Shown piece by piece: positions 40,871-50,037 of a stretch of 64,000 bases of DNA (its first letter is position 1; each line of letters starts with the position of its first letter). Below the pieces are notes generated by a model. The model had not been told where the DNA came from. It was given only the letters and a program-made list of their open reading frames with translations, and searched no databases. The stretch comes from Owenweeksia sp963758205 (lineage in GTDB: Bacteria; Bacteroidota; Bacteroidia; Flavobacteriales; Schleiferiaceae), in assembly GCA_963758205.1 (NCBI GenBank), contig CAVWUM010000005.1, forward strand, positions 62,001 through 126,000, given 5' to 3'. Position numbers and translations under genes: made by a program.

Positions 40871-41425
40871 TTGAAGAAAAATATTCTGCGTTTATTTCTT
40901 TTGGCGTCAATCTCTGTGGTGGTATGGAGTTGCCAGTGTAATAATACCAATGGTTTAGATAAAGCCGAAAAAAGCGATCTGGATAGTATATTCAGCAAAT
41001 TGCCTGAAACACTTGGTGTTGTAAGCGATTATGAGCGCATTTTAAATACTGAGGAAAAAATAGCGCTTAAGAAGCACGCTGAAAAAATAAATGCTGAAAC
41101 CCCTTATGAGTTGGTTTTGGTAACGGTAGATTCCATTTTGCCATTTGAGGATATAGTAACCTATGCCACTGCGCTGGGCAATAAATGGTCCGTAGGGGAT
41201 GAGGAAGAAAACAATGGCCTTGTAATACTGGTAAGTTCTGCATTGGGGCAGGCGGCCATAGCTCCCGGAAACGGTATTGAAGATGTTTTTAATGATGATG
41301 TTACCAAGCGCATTATTGAGGAAAAGATGATTCCTCACTTTATGCTGGGTGATTTTGCCACCGGATTTGAGCGAGCGCTTACTGAAGTGGATAAAATTGC
41401 CAATGAGCAAAAACCGCTTCCCTAA
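40871..41425 (+). CDS. TPM-domain lipoprotein
   Basis: The 184-aa protein appears to start at TTG 40871 (KKNILRLFLLASISVVVWSC). The first 20 residues form a lipoprotein signal with lipobox VWSC, so the N-terminus is sound despite the non-ATG codon. The TPM domain spans about 45-175 (LGVVSDYERILNTEEKIAL, NKWSVGDEEENNGLVILVS, APGNGIEDVF). TPM domains occur in proteins linked to photosystem repair and acid-phosphatase-like activity; the role here is open. It is followed closely by the TM1410-like gene. Confidence 0.8.
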   Translation: MKKNILRLFLLASISVVVWSCQCNNTNGLDKAEKSDLDSIFSKLPETLGVVSDYERILNTEEKIALKKHAEKINAETPYELVLVTVDSILPFEDIVTYATALGNKWSVGDEEENNGLVILVSSALGQAAIAPGNGIEDVFNDDVTKRIIEEKMIPHFMLGDFATGFERALTEVDKIANEQKPLP

Positions 41426-41461
41426 CTGGTGGCTTTGGCACTACACTTGCTCACCAGAGGT

Positions 41462-42451
41462 ATGAAAAATCCCGGCAGCTGGCTTTTACTTCCATTAGTA
41501 CTTCTACTATTTTCCTGCGAACGCAATCAACCCTCGGTAATTGAGGACGAATACCTCTACCGTAAGGATATGCGTGCTTTGGTAGGCAATATTGCCCAAA
41601 AGGCCCGGGCCAGTGATGGCAATTTCATTATCATTCCTCAAAATGGACAGGATGTGGTGCTCCGTAATTTTTGCCAGGATTGCGCAACTTCAGTGGATCA
41701 GAATTACATGAATAGCATTGATGCCATTGGCCGCGAAGACCTGAATTATGGATATAGCAATGACGATGCAGCCAACACCACCGCTCAAAGAAGAGAGGTA
41801 AGCTCCTACCTCAATTTGTATAAAAATGCGCAGAAACAGGTATTGGTAACGGATTACTGCTCTACACCCACTTTTGTGGATGACTCGTATAATAGCAATG
41901 AGAGTGAGGGTTTCGTTGGTTTTGCCGCCTCCAGTCGCGAGCTTGACGAAATACCGACATACCCCGTGCAACCCAATAATGTAAGTTCAGGTAGCATCAG
42001 AAATATGGCTGAGGTTAAAAACTTTCTTTACCTGATTAATCCTTCAAAATTCAGTTCCAGACAAGGGTACTTGCAGGCTATTGCTTCTACCGATTATGAC
42101 CTTCTGATTATAGATGCCTTTTACAATAACACACTGCTTACAAGGGCAGAGGTAAACTCACTAAAAACAAAAGTGAGCGGTGGCAGCCGGCTGGTTATTG
42201 CCTACATGAGTATTGGCGAGGCTGAGGATTACCGCTACTATTGGGATAATAGTTGGAACAGCGATTTGCCGGATTGGATCAAAACTGAAAACCAAGAATG
42301 GCCCGGTAACTATAAGATTGAATATTGGAACAGTGAGTGGCACGACCTCATATATGCGGGCAACGATTCCTACCTGAGCAAATTACTCTCATCAGGCTTT
42401 GATGGCGCCTACCTCGATTTGATAGATGCCTTTGAATATTTTGAGGATTAG
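41462..42451 (+). CDS. TM1410/GH114-like lipoprotein (endo-alpha-1,4-polygalactosaminidase-type fold)
   Basis: I use ATG 41462, which gives the lipoprotein signal MKNPGSWLLLPLVLLLFSC; an upstream GTG frame is less convincing. The 329-aa protein matches the MJ1477/TM1410 branch of (beta/alpha)8 proteins near GH114: DYDLLIIDAFYNNTLLTRAE, RLVIAYMSIGEAEDYRYYW, WPGNYKIEYWNSEWHDLIY, SGFDGAYLDLIDAFEYF. Asp/Glu residues in SIGEAED and DGAYLDLID are at the positions expected for catalysis. It may cleave galactosaminoglycan in biofilm matrix. Its stop overlaps the convergent gene's stop by 4 bases. Confidence 0.8.
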   Translation: MKNPGSWLLLPLVLLLFSCERNQPSVIEDEYLYRKDMRALVGNIAQKARASDGNFIIIPQNGQDVVLRNFCQDCATSVDQNYMNSIDAIGREDLNYGYSNDDAANTTAQRREVSSYLNLYKNAQKQVLVTDYCSTPTFVDDSYNSNESEGFVGFAASSRELDEIPTYPVQPNNVSSGSIRNMAEVKNFLYLINPSKFSSRQGYLQAIASTDYDLLIIDAFYNNTLLTRAEVNSLKTKVSGGSRLVIAYMSIGEAEDYRYYWDNSWNSDLPDWIKTENQEWPGNYKIEYWNSEWHDLIYAGNDSYLSKLLSSGFDGAYLDLIDAFEYFED

Positions 42452-42993
42452 AGATTGACGTATAACTCGACCGAACTATTTAGAATAACATCATCTGTCG
42501 TCCGGCCATTTAGGGTAAAAGTGTAATCACCCCGCTCAAACTCAGACATCCTAAAAAAATTATTGGATAGGGCAATGCTTCCAAAATCGCCAAGAAAGTC
42601 ATCTGAGGAGAATAGTTCCTCTACATGTTCAAAATCAAGAATGTTTACACCGCTGGCGATTGTGTCGCCATCAAAAATAAAAGCCTTATCGAGCGTAAGG
42701 GTAAAACTATCTTCAACTATTGAGTTTCTGAATACGGTAGCACAAGAGGTGGCGTATGCTGAATTGCCAAAACCTGTAAAAAGTTGACTAGCCAGCGCTC
42801 TTTCCGTGATAAAGGCGGCACCCAACGAAAATCCTCCTCTAACAGTGTCAATTCTTACACCAAGGCTATCATAGGCCGTAAGTTCTCCACCACCGGTAAT
42901 AATATATTCTTCCTCACAGCAACTTTGCACTAACCCCATAGTCATCATAAAAACGTACAAGGCAATCAGGGCTTTTAGTTTGGGTGATTTCAT
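42448..42993 (-). CDS. Hypothetical lipoprotein
   Basis: The ATG at 42993 (not the longer frame to 43101) gives a lipoprotein signal, ALYVFMMTMGLVQSC, with lipid-modified Cys near residue 26 followed by another Cys and an acidic run. The 181-aa product has a beta-rich look (GGGELTAYDSLGVRIDTVRG, FTLTLDKAFIFDGDTIASG, DVILNSSVELYVNL). It recalls DUF5034-like Bacteroidota lipoproteins, but I cannot confirm a family. Convergent with the TM1410-like gene. Confidence 0.65.
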   Translation of the reverse strand: MKSPKLKALIALYVFMMTMGLVQSCCEEEYIITGGGELTAYDSLGVRIDTVRGGFSLGAAFITERALASQLFTGFGNSAYATSCATVFRNSIVEDSFTLTLDKAFIFDGDTIASGVNILDFEHVEELFSSDDFLGDFGSIALSNNFFRMSEFERGDYTFTLNGRTTDDVILNSSVELYVNL

Positions 42994-43105
42994 AATTAAT
43001 GGATTTAGAGGTAATACCCCTTTAACGATCTTAACTCTTATTAAGTTGGGTAGGATAAAAGTCCAATCACTTAATCTTTTCCTCCAGCCAGGCCATGGCA
43101 TCGCT

Positions 43106-43438
43106 TTATTCTGTAAAAAGCTTTACAGGTCTTCCGAGGCGGGTAATCTTTAATAAAAAGTTGGCGATCATATTCTTAAAAATGGTATTGCCTACCACAG
43201 CCATTGGTACATCCGGTGCCTTCTCTTTATAGTAGCTTGTAGCTGCCGTATTTATATAATGATTAGGCAAATGAGCCAGTAGCCCCTTGAGCTTATCCTC
43301 GGGTATAGTATTTCTTGATTCAATATTTTCCTTTGCATGCTCCAGTGTTTCAGGTCCGCTGAAGTCGGCAGGAGGGGTAATAACTACTATTCCATTATCG
43401 AGCAATTTAAATTGCATTGATGCCGTACGCCATTCCAT
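43106..43438 (-). CDS. DUF7793/STAS-like small protein, probably truncated by TAA
   Basis: The 110-aa frame starts 3 bp after the M1 peptidase stop, so it is in that operon. The fold resembles STAS/SpoIIAA-like DUF7793 proteins (MQFKLLDNGIVVITPPADF, MAVVGNTIFKNMIANFLLKI, RPVKLFTE). It stops at TAA 43106-43108, but the frame continues with SDAMAWLEEKIK to a TGA at 43067-43069. That tail is how this family normally ends (FTD-x-x-EAL-x-WL). A single AAA-to-TAA change would explain it. Loss of only 13 residues may still leave a functional protein. Confidence 0.6.
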   Translation of the reverse strand: MEWRTASMQFKLLDNGIVVITPPADFSGPETLEHAKENIESRNTIPEDKLKGLLAHLPNHYINTAATSYYKEKAPDVPMAVVGNTIFKNMIANFLLKITRLGRPVKLFTE

Positions 43439-43441
43439 AGT

Positions 43442-45151
43442 TTACTTACTCATCATTTTTTTGAGTTTCTTGTTCTTGTCAAACCCAAATAAGGTTTCAT
43501 CATTCATTATGGTAGGCTCAAGTGGTAGGTTGCCGTTGAGTTCGGGTTCAAATATCTGTATTTCTGTGGTAGGGTAAAGTGTAGTTATGCCCTTTGCACC
43601 CGGAAAATTCACTTTTATCGGTAGCTTGCTGAACTCAATATCCACCTCTGTCCAGCGGTAGTAAAACTTGCCATCCTCGGTGTATTCATATTCCAGGTAG
43701 GGTACTTTGTGTTTATAGAGGTATTGATTAAAAAACCAGTTATAATCTTCTCCCGTAAGGCGATTTACTACCTCAATAAATTCAGTTGAGTTGGTAACTT
43801 TCAGTTTGTATTCCTCGTAAAAGGTGTTCAGTATATTAAAGAACAGCTCATCATCATCAATGGTATTTCTGAGGGTATGTAAGGTCCAGGCACCTTTTAC
43901 ATAAACATCCCCATCGTGGTAATCAAAATACCTGCGGCCACGAGGCCCAACCATCGGGCGCTTATTGGCAATCATCCACCGGTAAAAAAGCAGGTGGTTT
44001 GCAGCGGCAGATTGTCCATACTGGCGCTCAAGGTAAACTACTTCGCCATAGGTGGTGAAACCTTCCTGTAGCCATACATCACAAAGGTCAGAGGCGGTGA
44101 TGGCGTTGCCAAACCACTCGTGGCCGGCTTCATGTACAATTATATAATCATCAGTTTGGTTAAGATCGTTTTTATAACCATTGCCATATGCAATAGCCGA
44201 TTGATGCTCCATCCCCGCAAAGGGCGACTCTACTAAACGAAAACCATCGCGATACCATGAATACTCACCAAAGGCCTCTTCATAAACTTTAATGTGGCGC
44301 TTTACCTGCTTAAAGTGCTTGCGGGCTTTATCCTCATTGGCTTTAAGTACATAATGACTGATGCCCAGCTCCTTGCCATTAATACCGGTGTAACTATCAT
44401 CAATCCTTACAAAATCACCAATGTAAAAGGTTACGTTGTAGAGGTTAATAGGGTAGGTAACCTTCCACTTATAGGTTTGCCGGTTGCCATCCGCTACCTG
44501 GCCAACGTACTGGCCATTGCCTACTATCATTACGTTTGGGTTTTGGATGCTGTAGTTAAGATGTACACTATCGGGCTCATCGGCCGTGTGATCTTTACAG
44601 GGAAACCAGATGCTGGAACCTTCAGACTCACAGGCTACTCCAGCCCAGGGATTATCGTTTTCATCCTCTTTCCAAACCATACCGCCATCCCACGGTGGTT
44701 TTTTGGCTACAATTGGCTTTCCATGATATTTAATGTGGATGGTAAACGCTTCTCCGGCTTTTAGCTTTTTGGGCAGAGCTGTAAAAATGGCTCGTTCATC
44801 TCTTTTATATAATAAATCCTGTCCATCGCGGGTACTCCACTTTAGCTGTTGTAATTCAAGTGGTTGGTCAAGGTCAATTTGGATGGAGTCTATATCCTTA
44901 AGGGCTTTGGCCTGCATTTCCACCCAGCCGCCTAGCTCTTCCTCTTCAGGAAAAAACTCTATATCAAGCTTATAAAAGGTTGCATCAAAATTTGCGCGTA
45001 TTGGAGTGTATTCCCCGAGCAGAATTGTTTCTCTATCAAACTCGGGGTATTTACCCCGCTTTTTGGGGTTGTGTACTTTTATGTGGATACCTGCCAAACC
45101 GCAGGAAATGGCAATAAACGGAATGATCAGAAAAGTAAAGAATCGTTTCAT
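43442..45151 (-). CDS. M1-family metallopeptidase lipoprotein
   Basis: I choose ATG 45151, giving the lipoprotein signal MKRFFTFLIIPFIAISC. The 569-aa protein has the M1 aminopeptidase layout: an N-terminal beta domain, the exopeptidase motif region FAGMEHQSAIAYG (GxMEN-like, with His for Asn), the zinc site HEAGH with the downstream Glu in LQEGFTTYGE, and a later Tyr in the YHDGDVYVKGAW region. It should cleave N-terminal residues of peptides in the periplasm or on the surface. The M-E-H variant departs from the usual GAMEN and may affect specificity. Confidence 0.9.
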   Translation of the reverse strand: MKRFFTFLIIPFIAISCGLAGIHIKVHNPKKRGKYPEFDRETILLGEYTPIRANFDATFYKLDIEFFPEEEELGGWVEMQAKALKDIDSIQIDLDQPLELQQLKWSTRDGQDLLYKRDERAIFTALPKKLKAGEAFTIHIKYHGKPIVAKKPPWDGGMVWKEDENDNPWAGVACESEGSSIWFPCKDHTADEPDSVHLNYSIQNPNVMIVGNGQYVGQVADGNRQTYKWKVTYPINLYNVTFYIGDFVRIDDSYTGINGKELGISHYVLKANEDKARKHFKQVKRHIKVYEEAFGEYSWYRDGFRLVESPFAGMEHQSAIAYGNGYKNDLNQTDDYIIVHEAGHEWFGNAITASDLCDVWLQEGFTTYGEVVYLERQYGQSAAANHLLFYRWMIANKRPMVGPRGRRYFDYHDGDVYVKGAWTLHTLRNTIDDDELFFNILNTFYEEYKLKVTNSTEFIEVVNRLTGEDYNWFFNQYLYKHKVPYLEYEYTEDGKFYYRWTEVDIEFSKLPIKVNFPGAKGITTLYPTTEIQIFEPELNGNLPLEPTIMNDETLFGFDKNKKLKKMMSK

Positions 45152-45318
45152 GGTGAGGTTTTTTGCAAACATTTGGCTTAATCGGTAACCTGGGTTGAGC
45201 CACTTCAAAAACTAGGGTTGATTAATAAAATTGTTTGCAAATAACCTAAACAATGGCCAAAATACATACTGTCGTTTTTTGGCAGGTTCAACTTATTTAG
45301 GGAGAGTATGCTGCAGCC

Positions 45319-46233
45319 TTAAAATATCACCATACCTGTTTTTGTGGTCAACAGTTCAAGTGTTTTCATTCCTAAAACGGAATTACCGCGTTTGTTGAGC
45401 CGGGGGCTCCACACGGCCACACTGTACTCTCCGGGGTACACGGCAACTATTCCACCACCCACACCACTTTTGCCAGGCAGCCCAACACGAAAGGCAAACT
45501 CTCCGGCTTCATCATAAAAACCGCAGGTAAGCATTAAGGCATTTATACGCTGACTTTGCTGCTTGGTCACCATCTTTTCTTTATGGCCGGGTTTGCTACC
45601 CATATTGGCAAATACCAGAAAAGCCTCTGCCAGCTGCTCGCAGCTCATTTCAATGCTGCACTGGTGAAAGTAGAAGTCCAGCACCTCTTCTACATCGCTT
45701 TTAATGTTACCGAAAGACTTTAGCATATTAGCCAGCGCCCGGTTGCGAAAACCATGGTCTTTTTCAGAATTAGCCACGGCATAATTGTAATCCACATCAG
45801 TACTGCCGGCCATTTGCCGAACAAATTCAATAAACTCTCCTTTGGGATTTTTAAGCTTTTCTACCAGCATGTCGGCTATAACCAGGGCGCCACTATTAAT
45901 AAATGGATTACGGGGAATACCTTGTTCATACTCCAGCAAAACCAGCGAATTGAAAGAGGTACCGGAAGGCTCCACATCAATCCTGTCCCAGATTTTACGG
46001 CCAAAGTGCTTCATAGCAAGGGCCAGCGAAAACACTTTAGTGATACTTTGAGTTGAAAATTTTTCTGTGGATTCTCCCAGGGCAAAGTTTTCTGAGTTCA
46101 TACACTTTAGAGAGATACCGAATTTATCCGCATCTACATGAGCCAGTTCAGGTATATAATCTGCCACCTTACCGGATTTGGTGTCCAGATTTATTTCGTT
46201 TTTTATCTCGCTGAAAATTTTGTTGTAGTCCAT
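45319..46233 (-). CDS. glsA: Glutaminase A
   Basis: The 304-aa protein has the usual length for bacterial glutaminase, with the serine-beta-lactamase-like catalytic motif S63-I-T-K66 (in STQSITKVFSLALAMK), the substrate Tyr/Asn segments PRNPFINSGALV and DYNYAVANSEKDHGFRN, and the late GLPGKSGVGGGIVAVYPG block. It deaminates glutamine to glutamate and ammonia in the cytosol. The gene is monocistronic and divergent from the DUF1361 gene. Confidence 0.95.
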   Translation of the reverse strand: MDYNKIFSEIKNEINLDTKSGKVADYIPELAHVDADKFGISLKCMNSENFALGESTEKFSTQSITKVFSLALAMKHFGRKIWDRIDVEPSGTSFNSLVLLEYEQGIPRNPFINSGALVIADMLVEKLKNPKGEFIEFVRQMAGSTDVDYNYAVANSEKDHGFRNRALANMLKSFGNIKSDVEEVLDFYFHQCSIEMSCEQLAEAFLVFANMGSKPGHKEKMVTKQQSQRINALMLTCGFYDEAGEFAFRVGLPGKSGVGGGIVAVYPGEYSVAVWSPRLNKRGNSVLGMKTLELLTTKTGMVIF

Positions 46234-46382
46234 AGGTTGTTATCTCTAATATTTTACAAATGGCCGGGGCTAATGTTTTGCAGCTGCACGGTTTGTTAAA
46301 GTTCTGATAAATGTGGGCCTTGTGGATATCACTATTAAAATGAGGCCGGGTTTGGGCCGTTGTGTTTGGCAAAATAACCTTT

Positions 46383-47075
46383 ATGAAAACCAATACACTT
46401 CTGCTACAACGTATTTCTAACCATCGCTACCTGGCCGTGTCCATATTATTCAGCCTGGCTATGGTACTATGGCGGGTAATCTATACTGCCCAACCCACTT
46501 ACATTTTTTTGGTGTGGAACCTCTTTTTGGCCTTTATTCCTTTTGCTATAAGTGAACTGGCGATTAAACCTCATAAAAAGATTTTTACCCTCGCTAATAT
46601 GCTTGCCCTAATGGGGTGCATTGCCTTTTTGCCAAACTCACCATACATCATTACCGACTTATTTCATTTGCGATTACACAACGGGCCGTCTATTTGGTAC
46701 GATACAGTGTTGATTGTTTCCTTCGCCTGGAATGGAATGATGCTGTTTTTCCATACCCTCAATAACCTTGATGAAAAGCTTTTCACCCGGTTTGGCCGGT
46801 TCTGGTCCTGGACATTTAAGTTCGCCATTATTGCCCTTTCGGGATTTGGCATCTATTTGGGGCGTTACCTCAGGTTTAATAGCTGGGATGTAATAAGCAA
46901 CCCCTTTGCCTTGATTTACGAAATCGGCCATCGGGTGCTCCATCCGTTTCAGCATCCACTTACCTGGTCAATGACTTTGTTGTATGCCTCCTTTCTGGCA
47001 TTTACCTACCTGCACTTTGCTGGTTTGGTAAAATCAAATAAAAACCAGGAAATAATGGAGAGAAGCACTAAGTAG
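46383..47075 (+). CDS. DUF1361 integral membrane protein
   Basis: ATG 46383 is preferred over the GTG at 46362. The 230-aa protein has six or seven hydrophobic helices and the DUF1361 motifs FLVWNLFLAFIPFAIS, CIAFLPNSPYIITDLFHL and GIYLGRYLRFNSWD. Family function is unknown. The inner-membrane protein is encoded alone. Confidence 0.88.
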   Translation: MKTNTLLLQRISNHRYLAVSILFSLAMVLWRVIYTAQPTYIFLVWNLFLAFIPFAISELAIKPHKKIFTLANMLALMGCIAFLPNSPYIITDLFHLRLHNGPSIWYDTVLIVSFAWNGMMLFFHTLNNLDEKLFTRFGRFWSWTFKFAIIALSGFGIYLGRYLRFNSWDVISNPFALIYEIGHRVLHPFQHPLTWSMTLLYASFLAFTYLHFAGLVKSNKNQEIMERSTK

Positions 47076-47168
47076 GATTCATCCTAAAATAATTGCTGTG
47101 TGTAGTTTATTAAAGTGGTGATTGAGAATTCTTCAGGTTTGGTATATTAGGGCCGATTCCTGACCAAT

Positions 47169-48644
47169 ATGCGCATAATTTCCCTCTGTATAATTGCATT
47201 TTTTTCGTTGCATGGCGCAGCACAGTGCCAGCAATTGTGGAGTAGGGTGCAGGTGGCTGAAGCTCCGGATTATCAAATTCACGAGAAATCATATACCATA
47301 AAAATTGAGGTGTTGCAGGCCCGGCAATCTGGTTGCCAGCCGTTGGGCGATTCTATCAGCTATACCGTTTATAACTCCTGCGGAAGCAGCTGGCAACTAA
47401 CGGCTACCCGGCCAGCCAACAGCATAGGCGATAGCCTTAGTAAGCTATGTATCCCGAAAGCTAAAACAGGTTTTGGCGACATTCGCGCCTTTACCTTTAC
47501 CGATACTTTGCGGTTAGACTCCGGTAGTACCTGCCGGGATTTACTGGTGTATTATGAATCGCCACCTATAGATTATCTTAACTTTGATACAGTACCTGTA
47601 GTCTCCTGGGTTTTGCTCAATACCTTTATCAGGAATAGCCCACCGCAACTCGATACCAATTTCAGACTACTGGAAGCCTGTAACCAAGAAAAGCGCTACT
47701 ATAAACCTGCCTATGGTGATACTGATGGCGACAGCCTTTTGGTGAGCTTATCAAAAGCCATTAACTATAATCCTTCTACGGGTTCATTCCCCGTCCGAAA
47801 TGACGAAAGCCTGAAATTTCCCTACACCTCACAAACACCATTAGGTGCCAACAACTTTACAATAAACAGGCGCACTATGAGCTTTGAGCCTTTTGATACC
47901 GGTTTTTACGCGGTACCGGTTTCCATTGCGGAGTACAAGCCCAGCAGTAACCCATTTGTTGGTTATGTAAAGGCGGCTACCAGTTACTTTCAAATCCCGG
48001 TGCTTATAAGTGATGAGTGCTTTCCTGACCTTTACTTTTTCGGAGTATTTAATGATGATGATACGCTCTCTACTTACTGTGGTTCGGGAGTTATCACTGT
48101 GCCGCTTTCTACAAAGGTGCTCACCTCAAGTATTAACCCTGATGGTACGGACTTTAAATTCTCCAATGCCAATGGTTACCCGGTAATTGTAAACCGGGTG
48201 ATAATTCCTGAAGATACCCTGTTTACGGATAAACTAAAGATGGATGTAAGCTTCTTTTTTGATGGAGACTATAAGCTGGCCATTGTAAGCGGCACGGACA
48301 ACAATTCAGTATTTAACGAATGCGGTTATGAACTGCTGGAGAGTGATTATTTTAACCTGCATTTGTATGACTGTCCTAACCAGGTGTTTATAGGTTTGGA
48401 GGAGAATTACAATGACTTTGGTGTTTACCCCAATCCCTTTAAGGATAAACTGGTGGTGAACTTAGGTGAGGCAAAACCAACAGATGTTCGTATTTATAAC
48501 AGCGTAGGAGAGGAGGTTGAGTTGTCCTTTGAAATATTGGAAAAGCAATTGGAGATACTTACTGAAGTACCTGCCGGCATATATATCCTTAGCCTGCAAA
48601 TGAAAGATGGAACCCACAGTACCATGCGCGTTATCAGGCAATAG
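47169..48644 (+). CDS. T9SS-exported hypothetical protein
   Basis: The 491-aa protein has a signal peptide (to LHGAAQ). The mature part is a long beta-rich region with several Cys residues (QSGCQPLGDSIS, SGSTCRDLL, LEACNQEKRYYKPAYGDTDG), resembling repeat-type extracellular proteins that list SLSK and DTDGDSL motifs as in gliding-motility surface proteins; no enzyme motif was seen. The last 80 residues are a T9SS type A sorting domain (FGVYPNPFKDKLVVNLG to TMRVIRQ). Confidence 0.72.
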   Translation: MRIISLCIIAFFSLHGAAQCQQLWSRVQVAEAPDYQIHEKSYTIKIEVLQARQSGCQPLGDSISYTVYNSCGSSWQLTATRPANSIGDSLSKLCIPKAKTGFGDIRAFTFTDTLRLDSGSTCRDLLVYYESPPIDYLNFDTVPVVSWVLLNTFIRNSPPQLDTNFRLLEACNQEKRYYKPAYGDTDGDSLLVSLSKAINYNPSTGSFPVRNDESLKFPYTSQTPLGANNFTINRRTMSFEPFDTGFYAVPVSIAEYKPSSNPFVGYVKAATSYFQIPVLISDECFPDLYFFGVFNDDDTLSTYCGSGVITVPLSTKVLTSSINPDGTDFKFSNANGYPVIVNRVIIPEDTLFTDKLKMDVSFFFDGDYKLAIVSGTDNNSVFNECGYELLESDYFNLHLYDCPNQVFIGLEENYNDFGVYPNPFKDKLVVNLGEAKPTDVRIYNSVGEEVELSFEILEKQLEILTEVPAGIYILSLQMKDGTHSTMRVIRQ

Positions 48645-48649
48645 CCAAC

Positions 48650-49630
48650 TCAGGCTAATAACTTTTCTATAATTTTTTTGTCCGGATCAAAGGCCTTTAT
48701 TTCATCCAGGCCAAGGCCTTTAATTGCTGCTTTTACAGGATCATGGCTGCCCGGCTCAAAATAGGCAGCGGCTTTTTCAAATTCGCTTATGGGGGCCAGC
48801 CCTATCAACTCGCTGCCTGTAACCGTAGTGCCCAATTTTTCAGCTTCTTCTTTTACCGCCAGGTACACCTCCAGCATACTGCAAAGGCTAAGGTCGGTTA
48901 GGTTACAGCTCACCTGCACCTTGTCAAAATCCTTAATGTACCAGCCTATGGCTTTTACCCCGGCAAGCCGGCCGGGTGTGTTAAGGCGTTCACCGGTTGA
49001 TGAAAGTTTTATGGTACCGGACTGCCTGACAATACCGGCTATTTTTCTGGCAATAGCCACCTCATTGGTAGCCAGATTGATATTGTAAGCCACCAGTAAG
49101 TTTCTTGCGCCAATTACTGTCACTCCGCTCTTCTTCCAGTTGGCGGGGTTTCCGAAGTCAAGGGGTAGTTGTTCCAGTTTTGCCGGTAATGCTTCGTACT
49201 CTCCTTTACGGAGATAAAACAAGCTTACCCGCTCTGGCCAGGTAGCATTATAGCCATAGTAATAGCCCGGCAGATCCAGTTCTTCCTCCAACCTTAAGGC
49301 CAGTCGCGAGGCAATATCAATGGCTTCAAGCATCGGTGTTTCTACTAAAGGAACAAAAGGACAAACATCCACAACGCCTTGCCGCGGGTGGGTGCCGGTG
49401 TGCTGGCTCATATCAATAAGCTCCACACATTTCTGGTACATCCTGAATGCAGCTTCCAATACATCCTCCGGTTCACCAACAAAGGTGAAAACCGTTCGGT
49501 TGGCAGCATGGCCAACATCGGTATGTAAAAGCCTTATGCCCGTTACAGATTGAATACTTTCTACAATGGCATTAATAATAAATTCATCCCGTCCTTCGCT
49601 TACGTTGGGAATGCACTCGAGAAGTTTCAT
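48650..49630 (-). CDS. ftcD: Glutamate formimidoyltransferase
   Basis: The 326-aa protein has the family N-terminus LLECIPNVSEGRD, the active-site block HTGTHPRQGVVDVCPFVPL and a conserved VTGSELIGLAP region. It moves the formimino group from formiminoglutamate (from histidine breakdown) to tetrahydrofolate, yielding glutamate. Only the transferase half of the bifunctional eukaryotic enzyme is present, as normal for bacteria. hutG and hutI lie upstream on the same strand, separated by the DUF4062 gene. Encoding both ftcD and hutG offers two fates for formiminoglutamate. Confidence 0.92.
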   Translation of the reverse strand: MKLLECIPNVSEGRDEFIINAIVESIQSVTGIRLLHTDVGHAANRTVFTFVGEPEDVLEAAFRMYQKCVELIDMSQHTGTHPRQGVVDVCPFVPLVETPMLEAIDIASRLALRLEEELDLPGYYYGYNATWPERVSLFYLRKGEYEALPAKLEQLPLDFGNPANWKKSGVTVIGARNLLVAYNINLATNEVAIARKIAGIVRQSGTIKLSSTGERLNTPGRLAGVKAIGWYIKDFDKVQVSCNLTDLSLCSMLEVYLAVKEEAEKLGTTVTGSELIGLAPISEFEKAAAYFEPGSHDPVKAAIKGLGLDEIKAFDPDKKIIEKLLA

Positions 49631-49784
49631 GAAGAAGTTTTTGAGTTACGAGTAGGTGGCTAAAGTAGTGAAGAGTGGGGATTAGCGAATTCAGGCAATT
49701 TTATTAAGATCTTCATTATGGCAAACAAGCTTGCCAAGAGGGAGAACCCTAACGATAGCGGAGAGTTACGTATATAAATTAAGG

Positions 49785-50036
49785 TCACCCTTGCTCAACC
49801 AACTCATCAAAGATTTTTAAGCCAGTTAGCATCTCTTTTGTCAAATCTTTAAGCATAAGTTCAACATTTCGTTTCGAACGATTAAATCGGTTGTTGATTG
49901 GCGGCCATTTCATAATTTCCCTTATGAAATCTGCTGATTGCTGAGTTGTTGCATCCATGGTATCTCGAAACTCCTTTACGGATGCTTTTAACCCATCAGC
50001 TTCATCGGACTCAAGTTGATTAGAGGCATAAATCAA
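49785..50036 (-). pseudogene. C-terminal part of the frameshifted DUF4062 gene
   Basis: The 83-aa frame begins at TTG with no conventional start. It is helical (SNQLESDEADGLKASVKEFRD, FIREIMKWPPINNRFNRSKR). Reading upstream, the same frame joins the end of the previous ORF if one G is dropped at the GG at about 50047-50048: the protein would read RRTYASYPKLIYASNQLES. It is therefore most likely the C-terminal quarter of the gene at 50038-50952, making a protein of about 387 residues. It is not likely to be expressed as a separate protein. Confidence 0.6.
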
Positions 50037-50037
50037 C

